DNA of 64,000 nucleotides, from contig NZ_JACXBS010000005.1 of the NCBI RefSeq assembly GCF_014698015.1, positions 1 through 64,000 of the forward strand. The letters are read 5' to 3'. This document shows positions 38,965 to 48,441 of the stretch, one piece after another. How positions within the stretch are numbered: the first letter of the stretch is position 1; each line of letters starts with the position of its first letter. Below the pieces are notes generated by a model, which was given only the letters and a program-made list of their open reading frames with translations, was not told the DNA's origin and did no database searches. The stretch comes from Kocuria sp. cx-455. GTDB lineage: Bacteria > Actinomycetota > Actinomycetes > Actinomycetales > Micrococcaceae. A program made the position numbers and the translations under genes.

Positions 38965-41517
38965 TCACCGCGCGGAGACGGAGATGCGCGAGCCGTCCCT
39001 ACGGATCCACAGTGAACCGTGCTGATCGGTTCGGGCCACCGCGGCTCCACCGTCGTGGAGCGCCTGCGTGATGGCTGGGTGCGGATGCCCGTACGTGTTG
39101 TCCTCTCCCACCGAGATGACCGCGAGCGCGGGGTCCACCGCGTCGATGAGTCTGGTTCCGCCGTTGCGGGCGCCGTGGTGGGAGACCTTGAGGATGTCGG
39201 TTTTGAGGGCGCTGGCGTCCGGTTGGCCGCGGATGAGCCGGTTGGCGCCGTCCTCCTCGAGGTCACCGGCCGAGAGCCACGTGGTGGTTCCGTGTTCTCC
39301 CCGCACGGTGATGCGCAGTACCAGAGATGCGTTGTTCTCGTCCTCGGAGCTCGGGACGGTTCGCCGTGGCGCACGTGCCGGGGATGGTGGTTCGGGTCCC
39401 AGGACCGTCACCGTGGTGGATCCCTCTTCCAGGGTGTCCCCGGGTCGGGGTCGGTGGGCGCGGTCGGCAAAGTCCTGAGCCGACTCCGGAAGATCACCGG
39501 ATGCCGACGAGTACCACACGCGATCCACGGGGATGTCCCCGGTCAGGGCTTCGAGACCGGCCGTGTGGTCCGCGTGGTCGTGACTGAGGATCACGGCGTC
39601 CAGGTGCTCGACCTCGGCCTGACGCAGGCACGCGCCGAGGGCTCGCGGCTCCGGCCCGGCATCCACCAATACGGCGCTGTGCTCGCCGGTCCGGTGCAGA
39701 ACGGCGTCTCCCTGGCCCACGTCGCAGACCACCGAGTCCCAGTCCGGTGCCGGGCGCAGCCACCAGATCAACCCCTGGCCGAGCAGCACCAGGGTGGTGA
39801 CGGAGGCGAGGACCGCGAGCGCGCGGCGGCGTCGGCGGCGTTGTGCTGCGCGCCGTCGCCACACGGGGTCGGGCACGGGGACCGGGGCGGGCGTGACGAG
39901 CACGGACCCGTACGTATCGGTGGGTCGCTGACACCGGGCGTCCAGCCAATGCAATCCTGCGCCGGCGGTGACACTGATGGCCGCGAGCAGGACAATGCCC
40001 CGGACGCCCGGCGGCCACGGTGTGAGTGCGCCCGGCAGGCCCGCGAAGGAGGTGGCGATCCAGGCCACACCGCGCGCCGGCACGGCGGCCACCGTGAGGG
40101 GCAGCTGGGCGGCGCGTTCCCACGCGCCGGTGACCGGTTCGGCGTCCAGTGCGGGGATCAGGAGAAGTGCGGGCGTGAGCACCCTGGGCAGGACCAGGAC
40201 GCAGACGGCGATGAGCCCGCCCACGGTGACCACGGGCACCAGCAGTGTGGCCGCCATGTTGGCCGGAAGCGAGTATGTGGGCAACGCCGGGTTGAGCAGC
40301 AGGAGCACGGGTCCGCACCACAGCTGAGCCACGAACGGGATGGCGATGCACAGCGCGACCGGCGCCGGCAACTTGAGCGCCACGAGGCGCGCGACGGCGC
40401 GGCCGCTCACCACGATCCCCGCGGTCGCCAGCACCGACAGGATGAACCCGAAGTCGATAGCCAGCCCCGGCGAGATCAGCACCAGCGCGATCACCGCCGC
40501 GCTCAAGGCATTGAGACTCACCCCGGTGCGGCCGCTGAGCATGCTCAGCGCGCCCAGCGCACCCATCACGGAGGCGCGCAGCACGGACGGGTCCGGGCCC
40601 ACGAGCAGCACGAAGCAGCCCAGCGCCGCCAGACCAGCCACCAGACACACTCGACGCCCCGCCCCCAGGGACAGTGCCGCGTACCCGGTCAGGGTCATCA
40701 CCAGGGCGCAGTTGGAACCGGAGACCGCCGTGAGGTGCGTGAGCCCGGTGGTGCGCAGGTCCTCGGTCAGCGACGCCGAGATGTTCGAGGTATCCCCCAC
40801 GGTCATACCCGGTACCAGGCCGGCCGCGGCCGCGCCGTGGGACAGACTCAACCGCGCGAGATCGGCGCGGGCTCTCTCCAACAATCCCGGCTTCCGTTCC
40901 GTGTCTCCGGCGGTTTCGGCCACCATGGGTGCGGCCGCCGCTCGCGCGGTCACTCGCGCGGGGGTCGCCGTGTCCGTGAGGGTCACGGTGGCGGTGATGG
41001 CCTCACCGTCCGCCAGCTCTGCCCAGCGCGGGTGCGTGGCGAACACGGTGATCTCGGTGTGCTCGGCGTGCCGCCCGACCCGCTGCGTCTGCAGCGCCAC
41101 CACCGTGCCCTCACCGGTTTCACCGCGCTGCGCGAAGGACCGGCTCGAGTACGCGGTGGGCTCACCCGTCACCGTGGCAGTCACGCGGACCGTGGAACCC
41201 GGCGGATGCGCGGTCAGGGTGGACCGCGCGGGTTGGGTTGCGTTCCACGCGGTCAACACCGCAGCGGCGGCGCACAAGAACACGACCGCGAGCGCGCCGG
41301 CGATCTCGGCGCGGCGTCCGTGTGACGCGCGTCGGGCTGCGCCGCGGCTGCTGCGGTGTCGATGCCGGCGGAGTACGAGCAGGAGGGCTCCGGTGGCACC
41401 CACGCATGCCAGGCCGGTCCACACGGCGGGCGCCACCCCGGCGGTCAAGACAATGACGGCACACAGCCACACCGTGAGCGCCGACGGGACCAGGCGCAGG
41501 TCCCACCGACGGTTCAT
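38965..41517 (-). CDS. comEC: ComEC/Rec2 family DNA uptake channel protein
   Basis: ComEC forms the membrane channel for single-stranded DNA during natural transformation. The 850-residue protein has N-terminal helices, an OB-fold region (PPGSTVRVTATVTGEP) and the competence domain (LVPGMTVGDTSNISASLTED, LTHLTAVSGSNCALV, then many helices). A C-terminal metallo-beta-lactamase domain follows, with DVGQGDAVLH, LSHDHADHTAGLEAL and KVSHHGARNGG. The metal-binding HxHxDH-like motif here reads SHDHADH. It overlaps comEA by 4 bp. No other competence genes are in view, so transformation ability is unproven. Confidence 0.93.
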   Translation of the reverse strand: MNRRWDLRLVPSALTVWLCAVIVLTAGVAPAVWTGLACVGATGALLLVLRRHRHRSSRGAARRASHGRRAEIAGALAVVFLCAAAAVLTAWNATQPARSTLTAHPPGSTVRVTATVTGEPTAYSSRSFAQRGETGEGTVVALQTQRVGRHAEHTEITVFATHPRWAELADGEAITATVTLTDTATPARVTARAAAAPMVAETAGDTERKPGLLERARADLARLSLSHGAAAAGLVPGMTVGDTSNISASLTEDLRTTGLTHLTAVSGSNCALVMTLTGYAALSLGAGRRVCLVAGLAALGCFVLLVGPDPSVLRASVMGALGALSMLSGRTGVSLNALSAAVIALVLISPGLAIDFGFILSVLATAGIVVSGRAVARLVALKLPAPVALCIAIPFVAQLWCGPVLLLLNPALPTYSLPANMAATLLVPVVTVGGLIAVCVLVLPRVLTPALLLIPALDAEPVTGAWERAAQLPLTVAAVPARGVAWIATSFAGLPGALTPWPPGVRGIVLLAAISVTAGAGLHWLDARCQRPTDTYGSVLVTPAPVPVPDPVWRRRAAQRRRRRRALAVLASVTTLVLLGQGLIWWLRPAPDWDSVVCDVGQGDAVLHRTGEHSAVLVDAGPEPRALGACLRQAEVEHLDAVILSHDHADHTAGLEALTGDIPVDRVWYSSASGDLPESAQDFADRAHRPRPGDTLEEGSTTVTVLGPEPPSPARAPRRTVPSSEDENNASLVLRITVRGEHGTTTWLSAGDLEEDGANRLIRGQPDASALKTDILKVSHHGARNGGTRLIDAVDPALAVISVGEDNTYGHPHPAITQALHDGGAAVARTDQHGSLWIRRDGSRISVSAR

Positions 41518-42476
41518 ATCGTGACCAGGGGCAATAACGCCTCGAGCATGGCCGGGCCGATCCCGCTGACGTCATCGAGTTGTTCGGGTGCGGTGAACGG
41601 CCCGTGCTCGGTGCGGAAATCGACGATCCGTTGGGCCAGCACCGGGCCCACGCGCGGGAGTTCCTCGAGGTCGGCCACGGCGGCGGTGTTGAGGTTGATC
41701 GGCCCGCCCGACGCCGCCGCGCCCGTGCCGGGCTCGCCTCTCGTTTCGCTCCCGCCCGCTCGGGAGCCCGTCTCCTGGGGGACGCCCCGGCCCGCTGGCG
41801 CCCCCTGCGCCGTGCCCGCCGAATCGCCCGCGGCTTCTGCCTGCGCCGCGGTCTTCTCATTGGGGATCAGCACCTGTTGACCGTCGGTGAGCGGCTGGGC
41901 CAGGTTGATGCGTTCGGTGACGGCCGCCCCCGTGAGTCCTCCCGCGGCGTTCACGGCGTCGATGACGCGCGCGCCCGGGGACAGTTGCACCACGCCCGGT
42001 TGCTTCACCTCCCCGACCACGTGCACGGTCAGCGCCGCGGACGGGCCCCCGGTGTCGGTCGTGGCCGGGGCGGCATGAGAGCCCGGACCCGAACCGGGCG
42101 CGTCCACCGGCGCTGACGCAGCGCCGGACGCCTCCCCCGCATCCGTGGCCGCCCCCGACGGATCCGCCTCCGCCACGACACTCGACTCAGGATCCGCATC
42201 TCCCGGCAGCAGGGACAGGGCAGAGATCCCGCACACCGCCAGGAGCACCACGATCACCACGATGACCGCCGGGCGGGTGAAGAACGCGCGGACCGCCACG
42301 GGATGACGATGGTGGGGGCCGTCCTGCTCGCCGGGACCGTCCACCGCGGTGACATGACCGCCCGGAACCGCCGGTTCCTCGGCGCGCTCGGCCACGCCCT
42401 CCAACAACGCCGACAATCGCTCCGTGGCTTGCTGATCCCGTAGTCGGGCCCGTCCCCGATAATTGACCCCGCTCAT
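41514..42476 (-). CDS. comEA: ComEA family DNA-binding protein
   Basis: ComEA is the membrane-anchored DNA receptor that delivers DNA to ComEC. The 320-residue protein has a cytoplasmic N terminus (1-64), one membrane helix (about 68-90) and a Ser/Gly/Ala/Pro-rich low-complexity linker. A SLBB domain follows (LTVHVVGEVKQPGVVQL to QQVLIPNEK), then a second low-complexity stretch and two C-terminal helix-hairpin-helix motifs (INLNTAAVADLEELPRVGP and LDDVSGIGPAMLEALLPLV). It is the first gene of comEA-comEC and lies 78 bp downstream of degV on the same strand. Confidence 0.92.
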   Translation of the reverse strand: MSGVNYRGRARLRDQQATERLSALLEGVAERAEEPAVPGGHVTAVDGPGEQDGPHHRHPVAVRAFFTRPAVIVVIVVLLAVCGISALSLLPGDADPESSVVAEADPSGAATDAGEASGAASAPVDAPGSGPGSHAAPATTDTGGPSAALTVHVVGEVKQPGVVQLSPGARVIDAVNAAGGLTGAAVTERINLAQPLTDGQQVLIPNEKTAAQAEAAGDSAGTAQGAPAGRGVPQETGSRAGGSETRGEPGTGAAASGGPINLNTAAVADLEELPRVGPVLAQRIVDFRTEHGPFTAPEQLDDVSGIGPAMLEALLPLVTI

Positions 42477-42554
42477 GCGCCCCAGCCAACCCGGCCGACC
42501 GGACCCGGAGAAGCCTCAGGTCACGGCCTGGGGATCACGAAAGCACGCGGAGCC

Positions 42555-43535
42555 TTAGGTCTCCATCGGTGCAGCCCGGATGCCGTGCACAATCGGGCGG
42601 CTCGTAGGGCCCTCGACGATCGCCGCCTTGGTTCCCAGCCCCACGTGAGCACTCAACACGGCCGGCAACTCGCTCAGGACCAGCTGCGCATCCGGGCGGT
42701 ACCGGTCCAGTAGCGTCTCCCCGATCTCACGGGCCCCGTGCGGATCGGAGACGTGGTGGATGCACAGCACCGGAGTCTGCACCTCGGCATGCGACAGCGC
42801 CTCCCCCGCGAGCGTCATGAAGCGACCGCGGGCCTTCACCGCCGACACGGGCCGTTCCACGGTCACGATCTTGCCCTCGTGCAGGGACAGCAGCGGTTTG
42901 ATCTGCAGCATGGTCCCCAGCATCGCCGAGGTCGGATTGATCCGCCCGCCCCGGCGCAGGGTCTCCAGGGAGTTCACCTGGATCAGCACGTGCGCCTCGG
43001 CCGAGGCGGCGGTGGCGGCCGCGGCGACGTCGTCGATCCCCCGTCCTGCCAACGCGGCCCGGACCGCCGCGCGGACCCCCAGGCCCTGCCCCAGGCCGGC
43101 GCTGCGGGTGTCCACGAGACGGACGGGAATGTCGATGTCCTGGCGTGCTATCCGCGCCGCACCCAGCGTGCCGGACAACTCCGCGGACAGGTGAACGGAG
43201 ACGATGGCCTCGAAACCGGCGGCCTGGAAGGCTTCGTAACGCTTGCGCAGCTGCCCCGGCGCGGGCCGCGAGGTGGTCACGGGCCGCCCTTCAGCGAGCG
43301 CAATGACCAGGGACGAGAGCATGTCCGACTCGTCCTCGGTGTAGAGCTGCCCGCCGATCAACACGGGTAATTCCACGCTCGCGAACGCCCCGGAGGCCTC
43401 GAACTCGGCCTGCCACACGCTGGGTAGGGCGGCGGCGTTGTCGGTGACGACCGCGACTTTCGCGCCGGGAACGGGACAGCGCCCGTCCCCCGGCGTGGCA
43501 CCGGGTGACGGGCGCTGGTGGGAATCTCGGGTCAT
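42555..43535 (-). CDS. degV: DegV family fatty-acid-binding protein
   Basis: DegV-fold proteins bind fatty acids and serve as FakB partners of fatty acid kinase. The 326-residue protein has the usual first strand VAVVTDNAAALP, the TSRPAPGQLRKRYEAF loop (normally TSQPS), the ISVHLSAELSGT-like segment SVHLSAELSGTLGAARIA and the LETLRRGGRINPTSAMLG head-group motif. The first 24 residues are a polar extension. The ATG overlaps the leuS stop by one base. No fakA is in the window. Confidence 0.9.
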   Translation of the reverse strand: MTRDSHQRPSPGATPGDGRCPVPGAKVAVVTDNAAALPSVWQAEFEASGAFASVELPVLIGGQLYTEDESDMLSSLVIALAEGRPVTTSRPAPGQLRKRYEAFQAAGFEAIVSVHLSAELSGTLGAARIARQDIDIPVRLVDTRSAGLGQGLGVRAAVRAALAGRGIDDVAAAATAASAEAHVLIQVNSLETLRRGGRINPTSAMLGTMLQIKPLLSLHEGKIVTVERPVSAVKARGRFMTLAGEALSHAEVQTPVLCIHHVSDPHGAREIGETLLDRYRPDAQLVLSELPAVLSAHVGLGTKAAIVEGPTSRPIVHGIRAAPMET

Positions 43536-46045
43536 CACACCACGATATTCACGAGCTTGGGCGCGCGCACGATGACCTTCCGGACCGTGGCGTCGCCGAT
43601 GTGGCGCTGAACGGTCTCGGAGGCGAGCGCGGCGGTCTCGAGGTCCGCTTCGGTGATGTCCGCGGCGACCTCCAGGCGATCGCGGACCTTGCCCTTGATC
43701 TGGACCACGGCGGTGACCGTGTCGTCCACGAGCAGGGCCTGGTCCACCTCGGGCCACGGGGCGAGCACCACGGAATCCTCGTGGCCCAGGGCGTGCCACA
43801 TGTCCTCGGCGGTGTAGGGCGCCACCAGGGACAGCAGGATGGCCACGGCCTCCACGGCCTCGCGCACGGCGGGATCACCGGCACCGGGACCGCCGTCGAT
43901 GGCTTTACGCACGGCGTTGACCAGCTCCATGGTGCGGGCGATCACCACGTTGAACTTCCCGGCATCCAGCAGCTGCGTGGCATCCGCAACGGCCCGGTGG
44001 GTTGCACTGCGCAGCGCTTTGTCCCCGGCGGTGACATCGGCATCCGGGCCGGCGGTGCTGTCCTGCGCCAACCGCCAGGCGCGGGCCAGGAACTTCTGCG
44101 AACCCTGCGGGGACACGTCCGCCCAGTCCACGTCGTCCTCGGGCGGGGAAGCGAAGACCATGGTCAGGCGCACCGCGTCCACGCCGAACGCGTCCAACTG
44201 TTCGCCCAGGTCCACACCGTTACCCAACGACTTGGACATCGCCTTGCCGCCGTTGAGCACCTGGCCCTGGTTGAGCAGCGCCTTGAACGGTTCCTGGAAA
44301 CCGATCAGGCCGAAGTCGTAGAGCGCCTTGGTGAAGAACCGGCTGTAGAGCAGGTGCAGAATCGCGTGCTCCACACCGCCCACGTACTGGTCCACGGGCA
44401 GCCAGCGGTCCACCTCGTCGCGATTGAACGGTGCGTTTTCGTCCGTGGGTGAAGCGAACCGCAGGTAGTACCAGGATGAATCCACGAACGTGTCCATGGT
44501 GTCGGTGTCGCGGGTGGCGGGCCCACCGCATTCGGGGCACGTCACGTTCACCCAGTCCGACGCCGCCGCGAGCGGGGACTGTCCCTTGGGCGAGAGCTCC
44601 TCCCCGCGCAGGTTCTCGGGCAGCGTCACGGGCAGTCGGTCCTCGGGGACCGGCACCTCGCCGCAGGCCTGGCAGTGAATGATGGGGATGGGGGCGCCCC
44701 AGAACCGCTGGCGGGACAGCAACCAGTCACGCAGGCGGTAATTGATGTGGCGCTCGCCGGTACCCGCCTCGCGCACAATCTCGATGGCTCGGGTGATGGC
44801 CTCAGCCTTGGGCAGCCCGTCCAGCGGACCGGAGTTCACCAGCCGGCCGTCACCGGTGGTCGCCACCCCGGACACCGCCGGGTCCTCCTCGCCGGTGTCC
44901 ACGACCGCGCGCACGGGCAGGTCGAAGGCGCGGGCGAAGTCCAGGTCTCGCTGATCGTGGGCGGGCACGGCCATGATCACGCCGGTGCCGTAATCGGCCA
45001 GCACGTAGTCCGCCGCCCACACGGGCAGCTTCTCACCGTTGAGCGGGTTGATCGCGTACCGGCCCAGGAACACTCCGGTCTTGGTGCGGTCGGTGGCTTG
45101 CCGGTCGATGTCGGAGAGCGCCTTGATGTTCTCCCGGTACTTCTCCAAGGCGGCGCGGTGCTCGTCGTCGACGATCTCGGCGGCAATGGGGGCGTCCGCG
45201 GCGACCACGCAGAACGTGGCGCCGTAGAGGGTGTCGGGGCGGGTGGTGAACACTGTGACGCTGCGACCGGAGGTGTCCGAGGCATCCGCGCCCTCGGCGG
45301 GGACACCCTCGATCACGAAGTTCACGTGCGCGCCCTCGGAACGGCCGATCCAGTTGCGCTGCATGGCCAGCACGCGCTCGGGCCAGTGACCCTCCAACTC
45401 CGTCATGTCGTCCAGGAGCCGGTCCGCGTAGTCGGTGATCTTGAAGTACCACTGGTTCAGGGACTTCTTGGTCACCGGGGTGTGGCAGCGCTCGCACAGC
45501 CCGTTGACCACTTGCTCGTTGGCCAGCACGGTCTGGTCCGTGGGGCACCAGTTGACCGGTGAATCCTTCCGGTAGGCCAGGTTGTGTTTGTAGAACTGCA
45601 GGAACAGCCACTGGGTCCAGCGGTAGTACTCGGGATCCGAGGTGTGGATCTCCCGCGTCCAGTCCGCGCTGATCGCGTAGCGCCGGAACGACTTCTTCTG
45701 TGTGTCGATGTTGCGGTAGGTCCACTCCGCGGGGTGGGTGTTGCGTTTGATCGCGGCGTTCTCCGCCGGCAGGCCGAAGGAGTCCCAGCCAATGGGGTGC
45801 ATCACGTCGAAGCCGCGGTGCATCCAGTAACGGGCCACCACGTCACCCATGGCGAACGCCTCCGCGTGACCCATGTGCAGGTCACCGGAGGGGTAGGGGA
45901 ACATGTCCAGCACGTAGCGCCGGGGTTTGGAACCGTCGTCGAGGGGCTTGTACACCTTCTGGTCGTCCCAGAACTGGGGCCAGGCGGCCTCAATGCGCTG
46001 GACGTTGTACTCGGTTCCCGTCTCCGGGGTGTTCTGCGCGCTCAC
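43535..46045 (-). CDS. leuS: Leucyl-tRNA synthetase
   Basis: LeuS charges tRNA-Leu. The 836-residue class I synthetase has the HIGH-like motif [13 protein letters not shown], the CP1 editing domain ([15 protein letters not shown] and [15 protein letters not shown]), the catalytic-core WYYLRFASP and [12 protein letters not shown] segments, the KMSKS loop as [11 protein letters not shown], and a C-terminal anticodon-binding domain ending APKLVNIVV. The GTG at 46045 gives [16 protein letters not shown] as in relatives and follows GAAGGCGAGG. I see no T-box or leader peptide in the 190 bp upstream. Confidence 0.97.
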   Translation of the reverse strand: MSAQNTPETGTEYNVQRIEAAWPQFWDDQKVYKPLDDGSKPRRYVLDMFPYPSGDLHMGHAEAFAMGDVVARYWMHRGFDVMHPIGWDSFGLPAENAAIKRNTHPAEWTYRNIDTQKKSFRRYAISADWTREIHTSDPEYYRWTQWLFLQFYKHNLAYRKDSPVNWCPTDQTVLANEQVVNGLCERCHTPVTKKSLNQWYFKITDYADRLLDDMTELEGHWPERVLAMQRNWIGRSEGAHVNFVIEGVPAEGADASDTSGRSVTVFTTRPDTLYGATFCVVAADAPIAAEIVDDEHRAALEKYRENIKALSDIDRQATDRTKTGVFLGRYAINPLNGEKLPVWAADYVLADYGTGVIMAVPAHDQRDLDFARAFDLPVRAVVDTGEEDPAVSGVATTGDGRLVNSGPLDGLPKAEAITRAIEIVREAGTGERHINYRLRDWLLSRQRFWGAPIPIIHCQACGEVPVPEDRLPVTLPENLRGEELSPKGQSPLAAASDWVNVTCPECGGPATRDTDTMDTFVDSSWYYLRFASPTDENAPFNRDEVDRWLPVDQYVGGVEHAILHLLYSRFFTKALYDFGLIGFQEPFKALLNQGQVLNGGKAMSKSLGNGVDLGEQLDAFGVDAVRLTMVFASPPEDDVDWADVSPQGSQKFLARAWRLAQDSTAGPDADVTAGDKALRSATHRAVADATQLLDAGKFNVVIARTMELVNAVRKAIDGGPGAGDPAVREAVEAVAILLSLVAPYTAEDMWHALGHEDSVVLAPWPEVDQALLVDDTVTAVVQIKGKVRDRLEVAADITEADLETAALASETVQRHIGDATVRKVIVRAPKLVNIVV

Positions 46046-46238
46046 GGGCCTCGCCTTCACATCACATGATTGGGTCACCCGCGCACTGTCACGGCCGGCA
46101 CCTGACGCTGGCATGGTGAATCCACGCGGACTGACATGGGGATCTCCCGTCAGTTTAGACCAGCCCCGCAACCGGGGTGTGCTCCCGGACCGGACGGTTA
46201 CCATGGACGCGCCGCTAGCCCATGACTTGGAGGTCACC

Positions 46239-47315
46239 GTGGATAATCCGTACGCCGAACGCCGCAGCGTTCAACTGGACGGATACAAGGTCAGATACTG
46301 GTTTTACGACGCGGACAAGACGCGCAAACCCCTGATCGTCATGTTCCACGGCTTCCGCGGGGATCACCACGGTCTGCAACTGATCGCCACCGAGCTGCGT
46401 GAGAAGTACCACGTGGTGGTTCCGGACCTGCCGGGCTTCGGCCGCTCCGAACCCTTTCCGGATCGGGAACACTCGATCCCCTCCTACGTGGAGTTCGCCC
46501 AGCAGTTCATCACGGCACTGACCGACGGCGCCGTGTCCCCGGACGGGGAGAACGGAATCATCGTGGCCGGTCATTCCTTCGGATCAATCATCGCCTCGCA
46601 CTTTGCGGTGGATTTCCCGGCCATGGTGCACCGGCTGGTGCTCATCAACCCCATTTCCGAGCCCGCCCTGGCCGGTGAGCACAAGAAACTCACGCGGCTC
46701 ACGGAGCTCTACTACGGCGTGGGGAAGTCTCTGCCCCGCGCCCTGGGAACCAAGATCCTCTCATCCCGGGCCGTGGTGAAACTCATGACCGACGTGATGG
46801 TCAAGTCCCAGGACCCCGAGGTCAAGAAGTACGCGTTACGGCAGCACGAGTCCTACTTCTCGACCTTCGCGAACCGGGACGTGCTCCACCAGGCCTACCA
46901 GGCCTCCATTTCCCGCACCGTGGCCGAGGTGGCCATGCAACTGAGCATGCCCACGCTGCTGATCGTGGGCGCGCAGGACGATCTGGGGTCCGTGGCATCC
47001 CAACAAACCATGGCCTCGTGGATCCGCAGCCACCGCCTGGAAATCATCCCGGACACGGGTCACCTGATCCACTACGAAGCCCCGGTGCTGGCGGCCCAGT
47101 ACATCGACGACTTCCTCAGCGCCCCGGCACCCGAGCCCATGGCCGCTCACGACGAGTTACCGCTGGCCGACACCACCGAGTCCACACCCGACCAGCTCAC
47201 CGGCATGACACCGATCATCCGGCAGCACCAGCTGGCCCGCGAACACGCCGCCCAGCAGTCCCGCCACGAGCGCCGCGAGCGCGACGACCACCCCACCGGT
47301 GAGGATCGCCCGTGA
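46239..47315 (+). CDS. Alpha/beta hydrolase
   Basis: This 358-residue serine hydrolase has the oxyanion [13 protein letters not shown], the [10 protein letters not shown] loop, the nucleophile elbow [13 protein letters not shown], a catalytic acid in [12 protein letters not shown] and the catalytic His in [13 protein letters not shown] cap region lies at about 175-235. The C-terminal 60 residues are a polar, Gln/Arg/His-rich tail outside the fold. The GTG at 46239 has GGAGG 5 bp upstream; an ATG at 46203 would add 12 residues but lacks a ribosome site. It is first in a hydrolase-glycosyltransferase-aminopeptidase cluster. The substrate is unknown; a lipid or glycolipid ester is possible. Confidence 0.85.
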   Translation: MDNPYAERRSVQLDGYKVRYWFYDADKTRKPLIVMFHGFRGDHHGLQLIATELREKYHVVVPDLPGFGRSEPFPDREHSIPSYVEFAQQFITALTDGAVSPDGENGIIVAGHSFGSIIASHFAVDFPAMVHRLVLINPISEPALAGEHKKLTRLTELYYGVGKSLPRALGTKILSSRAVVKLMTDVMVKSQDPEVKKYALRQHESYFSTFANRDVLHQAYQASISRTVAEVAMQLSMPTLLIVGAQDDLGSVASQQTMASWIRSHRLEIIPDTGHLIHYEAPVLAAQYIDDFLSAPAPEPMAAHDELPLADTTESTPDQLTGMTPIIRQHQLAREHAAQQSRHERRERDDHPTGEDRP

Positions 47316-48412
47316 AATTCCTCTTCGACGCCCGCTACATCCGCACCGATCATCACGACGGCATCAGCCGCTACAGCGCCGAGCTGCTGAGCGCGCTCGC
47401 CGAGCTGACCCGCGATGAGCCCCGGGTCCGTGTGGCCGCGCTGATCAGCGACCTCGCCCAGCTGGAACACGTCCCCCAGCTGCCCCACCTCACGGGCCCG
47501 GCGGTCACGTCCCCCGCCGAGGCGCTCACCTCACTGCAGCTCAACCGTTACCGCCCGGACGTGGTCTTCTCCCCCATGCAGACGATGGGTTCACTGGGCC
47601 GGCGGTACAAGCTGATCCTCACGCTCCACGACCTCATTTATTACGAGCACCCCCAGCCGCCCTCGGACCTGCCGCTACCCATCCAATGGGGGTGGCGGGC
47701 CTACCACAAGGCCTGGTGGCCGCAGCGGGTCGCACTCAATCGCGCGAATGCCGTGGTCACCGTCTCCGAGACCTCTCGGGAGCAGATCCTGGCCCACCGC
47801 CTGACCAAACGGGAGGTGCGCGTGGTGCCCAATGCGGCGTCGTCCGCGGCGGTGCCCGAAATCGAGGCGCTCACCCGGCTCGCCACGCGCGGCAAGGACC
47901 TGCTCTACATGGGCTCGTTCCTGCCGTACAAGAACGTCGAAACCCTGCTGCGAGCGGCCGCGCACTTACCCGAGTACACGCTGCACGTGCTCTCCCGGAT
48001 CTCCCCGGCACGTGAGGCGCAGCTGCGGGCGCTCGCGGGGGCCGGCGAGAACGTGGTCTTCCACCGCGGGGTCACCGAGACCGAGTACCAGGATCTGCTG
48101 TCCTCGTGCGCGGCACTCGTGACCGCGTCGCACGCCGAGGGTTACGGACTACCGCTCATCGAGGCCTTCGCGGCCGGGGCTCCCGTAGTCTGTTCGGATA
48201 CACCGATTTTTCGCGAGGTGGCCGGTGACGCCGCGGGGTACGCTCCCGCCGACGACGACGCCGCATTCGCCGCCCGGGTGCGCGAGCTCACCGATCCGCA
48301 GCTCGCGCGGGCGCGGGTTCTGGCGGGTTTGCAGCGGGTACGCGCCCACACGTGGGAGGATTCCGCGCGCCGGCTCCTTCACCTCGCGACCGAGCTGCAG
48401 CAACGCGGCTGA
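47312..48412 (+). CDS. Glycosyltransferase, GT4 family
   Basis: This 366-residue GT-B fold enzyme of the GT4 (glycosyl transferase group 1) type has an N-terminal acceptor domain beginning [21 protein letters not shown]. The LTLHDLIYYEHP and VVTVSETSREQILA segments follow. The donor domain has YMGSFLPYKNVETLLRA, VIFHRG-like VVFHRGVTETEYQDLL and the E-x7-E motif EGYGLPLIE. It is retaining by family. Its ATG overlaps the hydrolase stop by 4 bp, so the two are co-translated. The acceptor is unknown; a cell-envelope glycolipid is plausible. Confidence 0.88.
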   Translation: MKFLFDARYIRTDHHDGISRYSAELLSALAELTRDEPRVRVAALISDLAQLEHVPQLPHLTGPAVTSPAEALTSLQLNRYRPDVVFSPMQTMGSLGRRYKLILTLHDLIYYEHPQPPSDLPLPIQWGWRAYHKAWWPQRVALNRANAVVTVSETSREQILAHRLTKREVRVVPNAASSAAVPEIEALTRLATRGKDLLYMGSFLPYKNVETLLRAAAHLPEYTLHVLSRISPAREAQLRALAGAGENVVFHRGVTETEYQDLLSSCAALVTASHAEGYGLPLIEAFAAGAPVVCSDTPIFREVAGDAAGYAPADDDAAFAARVRELTDPQLARARVLAGLQRVRAHTWEDSARRLLHLATELQQRG

Positions 48413-48441
48413 CGGGGGCCACGCGCCCCGGAAGGACCACC

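Noticed and set aside
39019..41325. Long plus-strand open frame opposite comEC
   Set aside because: Same antisense artefact of high GC; composition rich in Arg, Gly, Gln and His, and comEC is clearly the real gene.
46046..46238. Possible T-box or leader peptide upstream of leuS
   Set aside because: I found no T-box sequence (TGGNACCGCG type) and no Leu-rich short frame in this gap.
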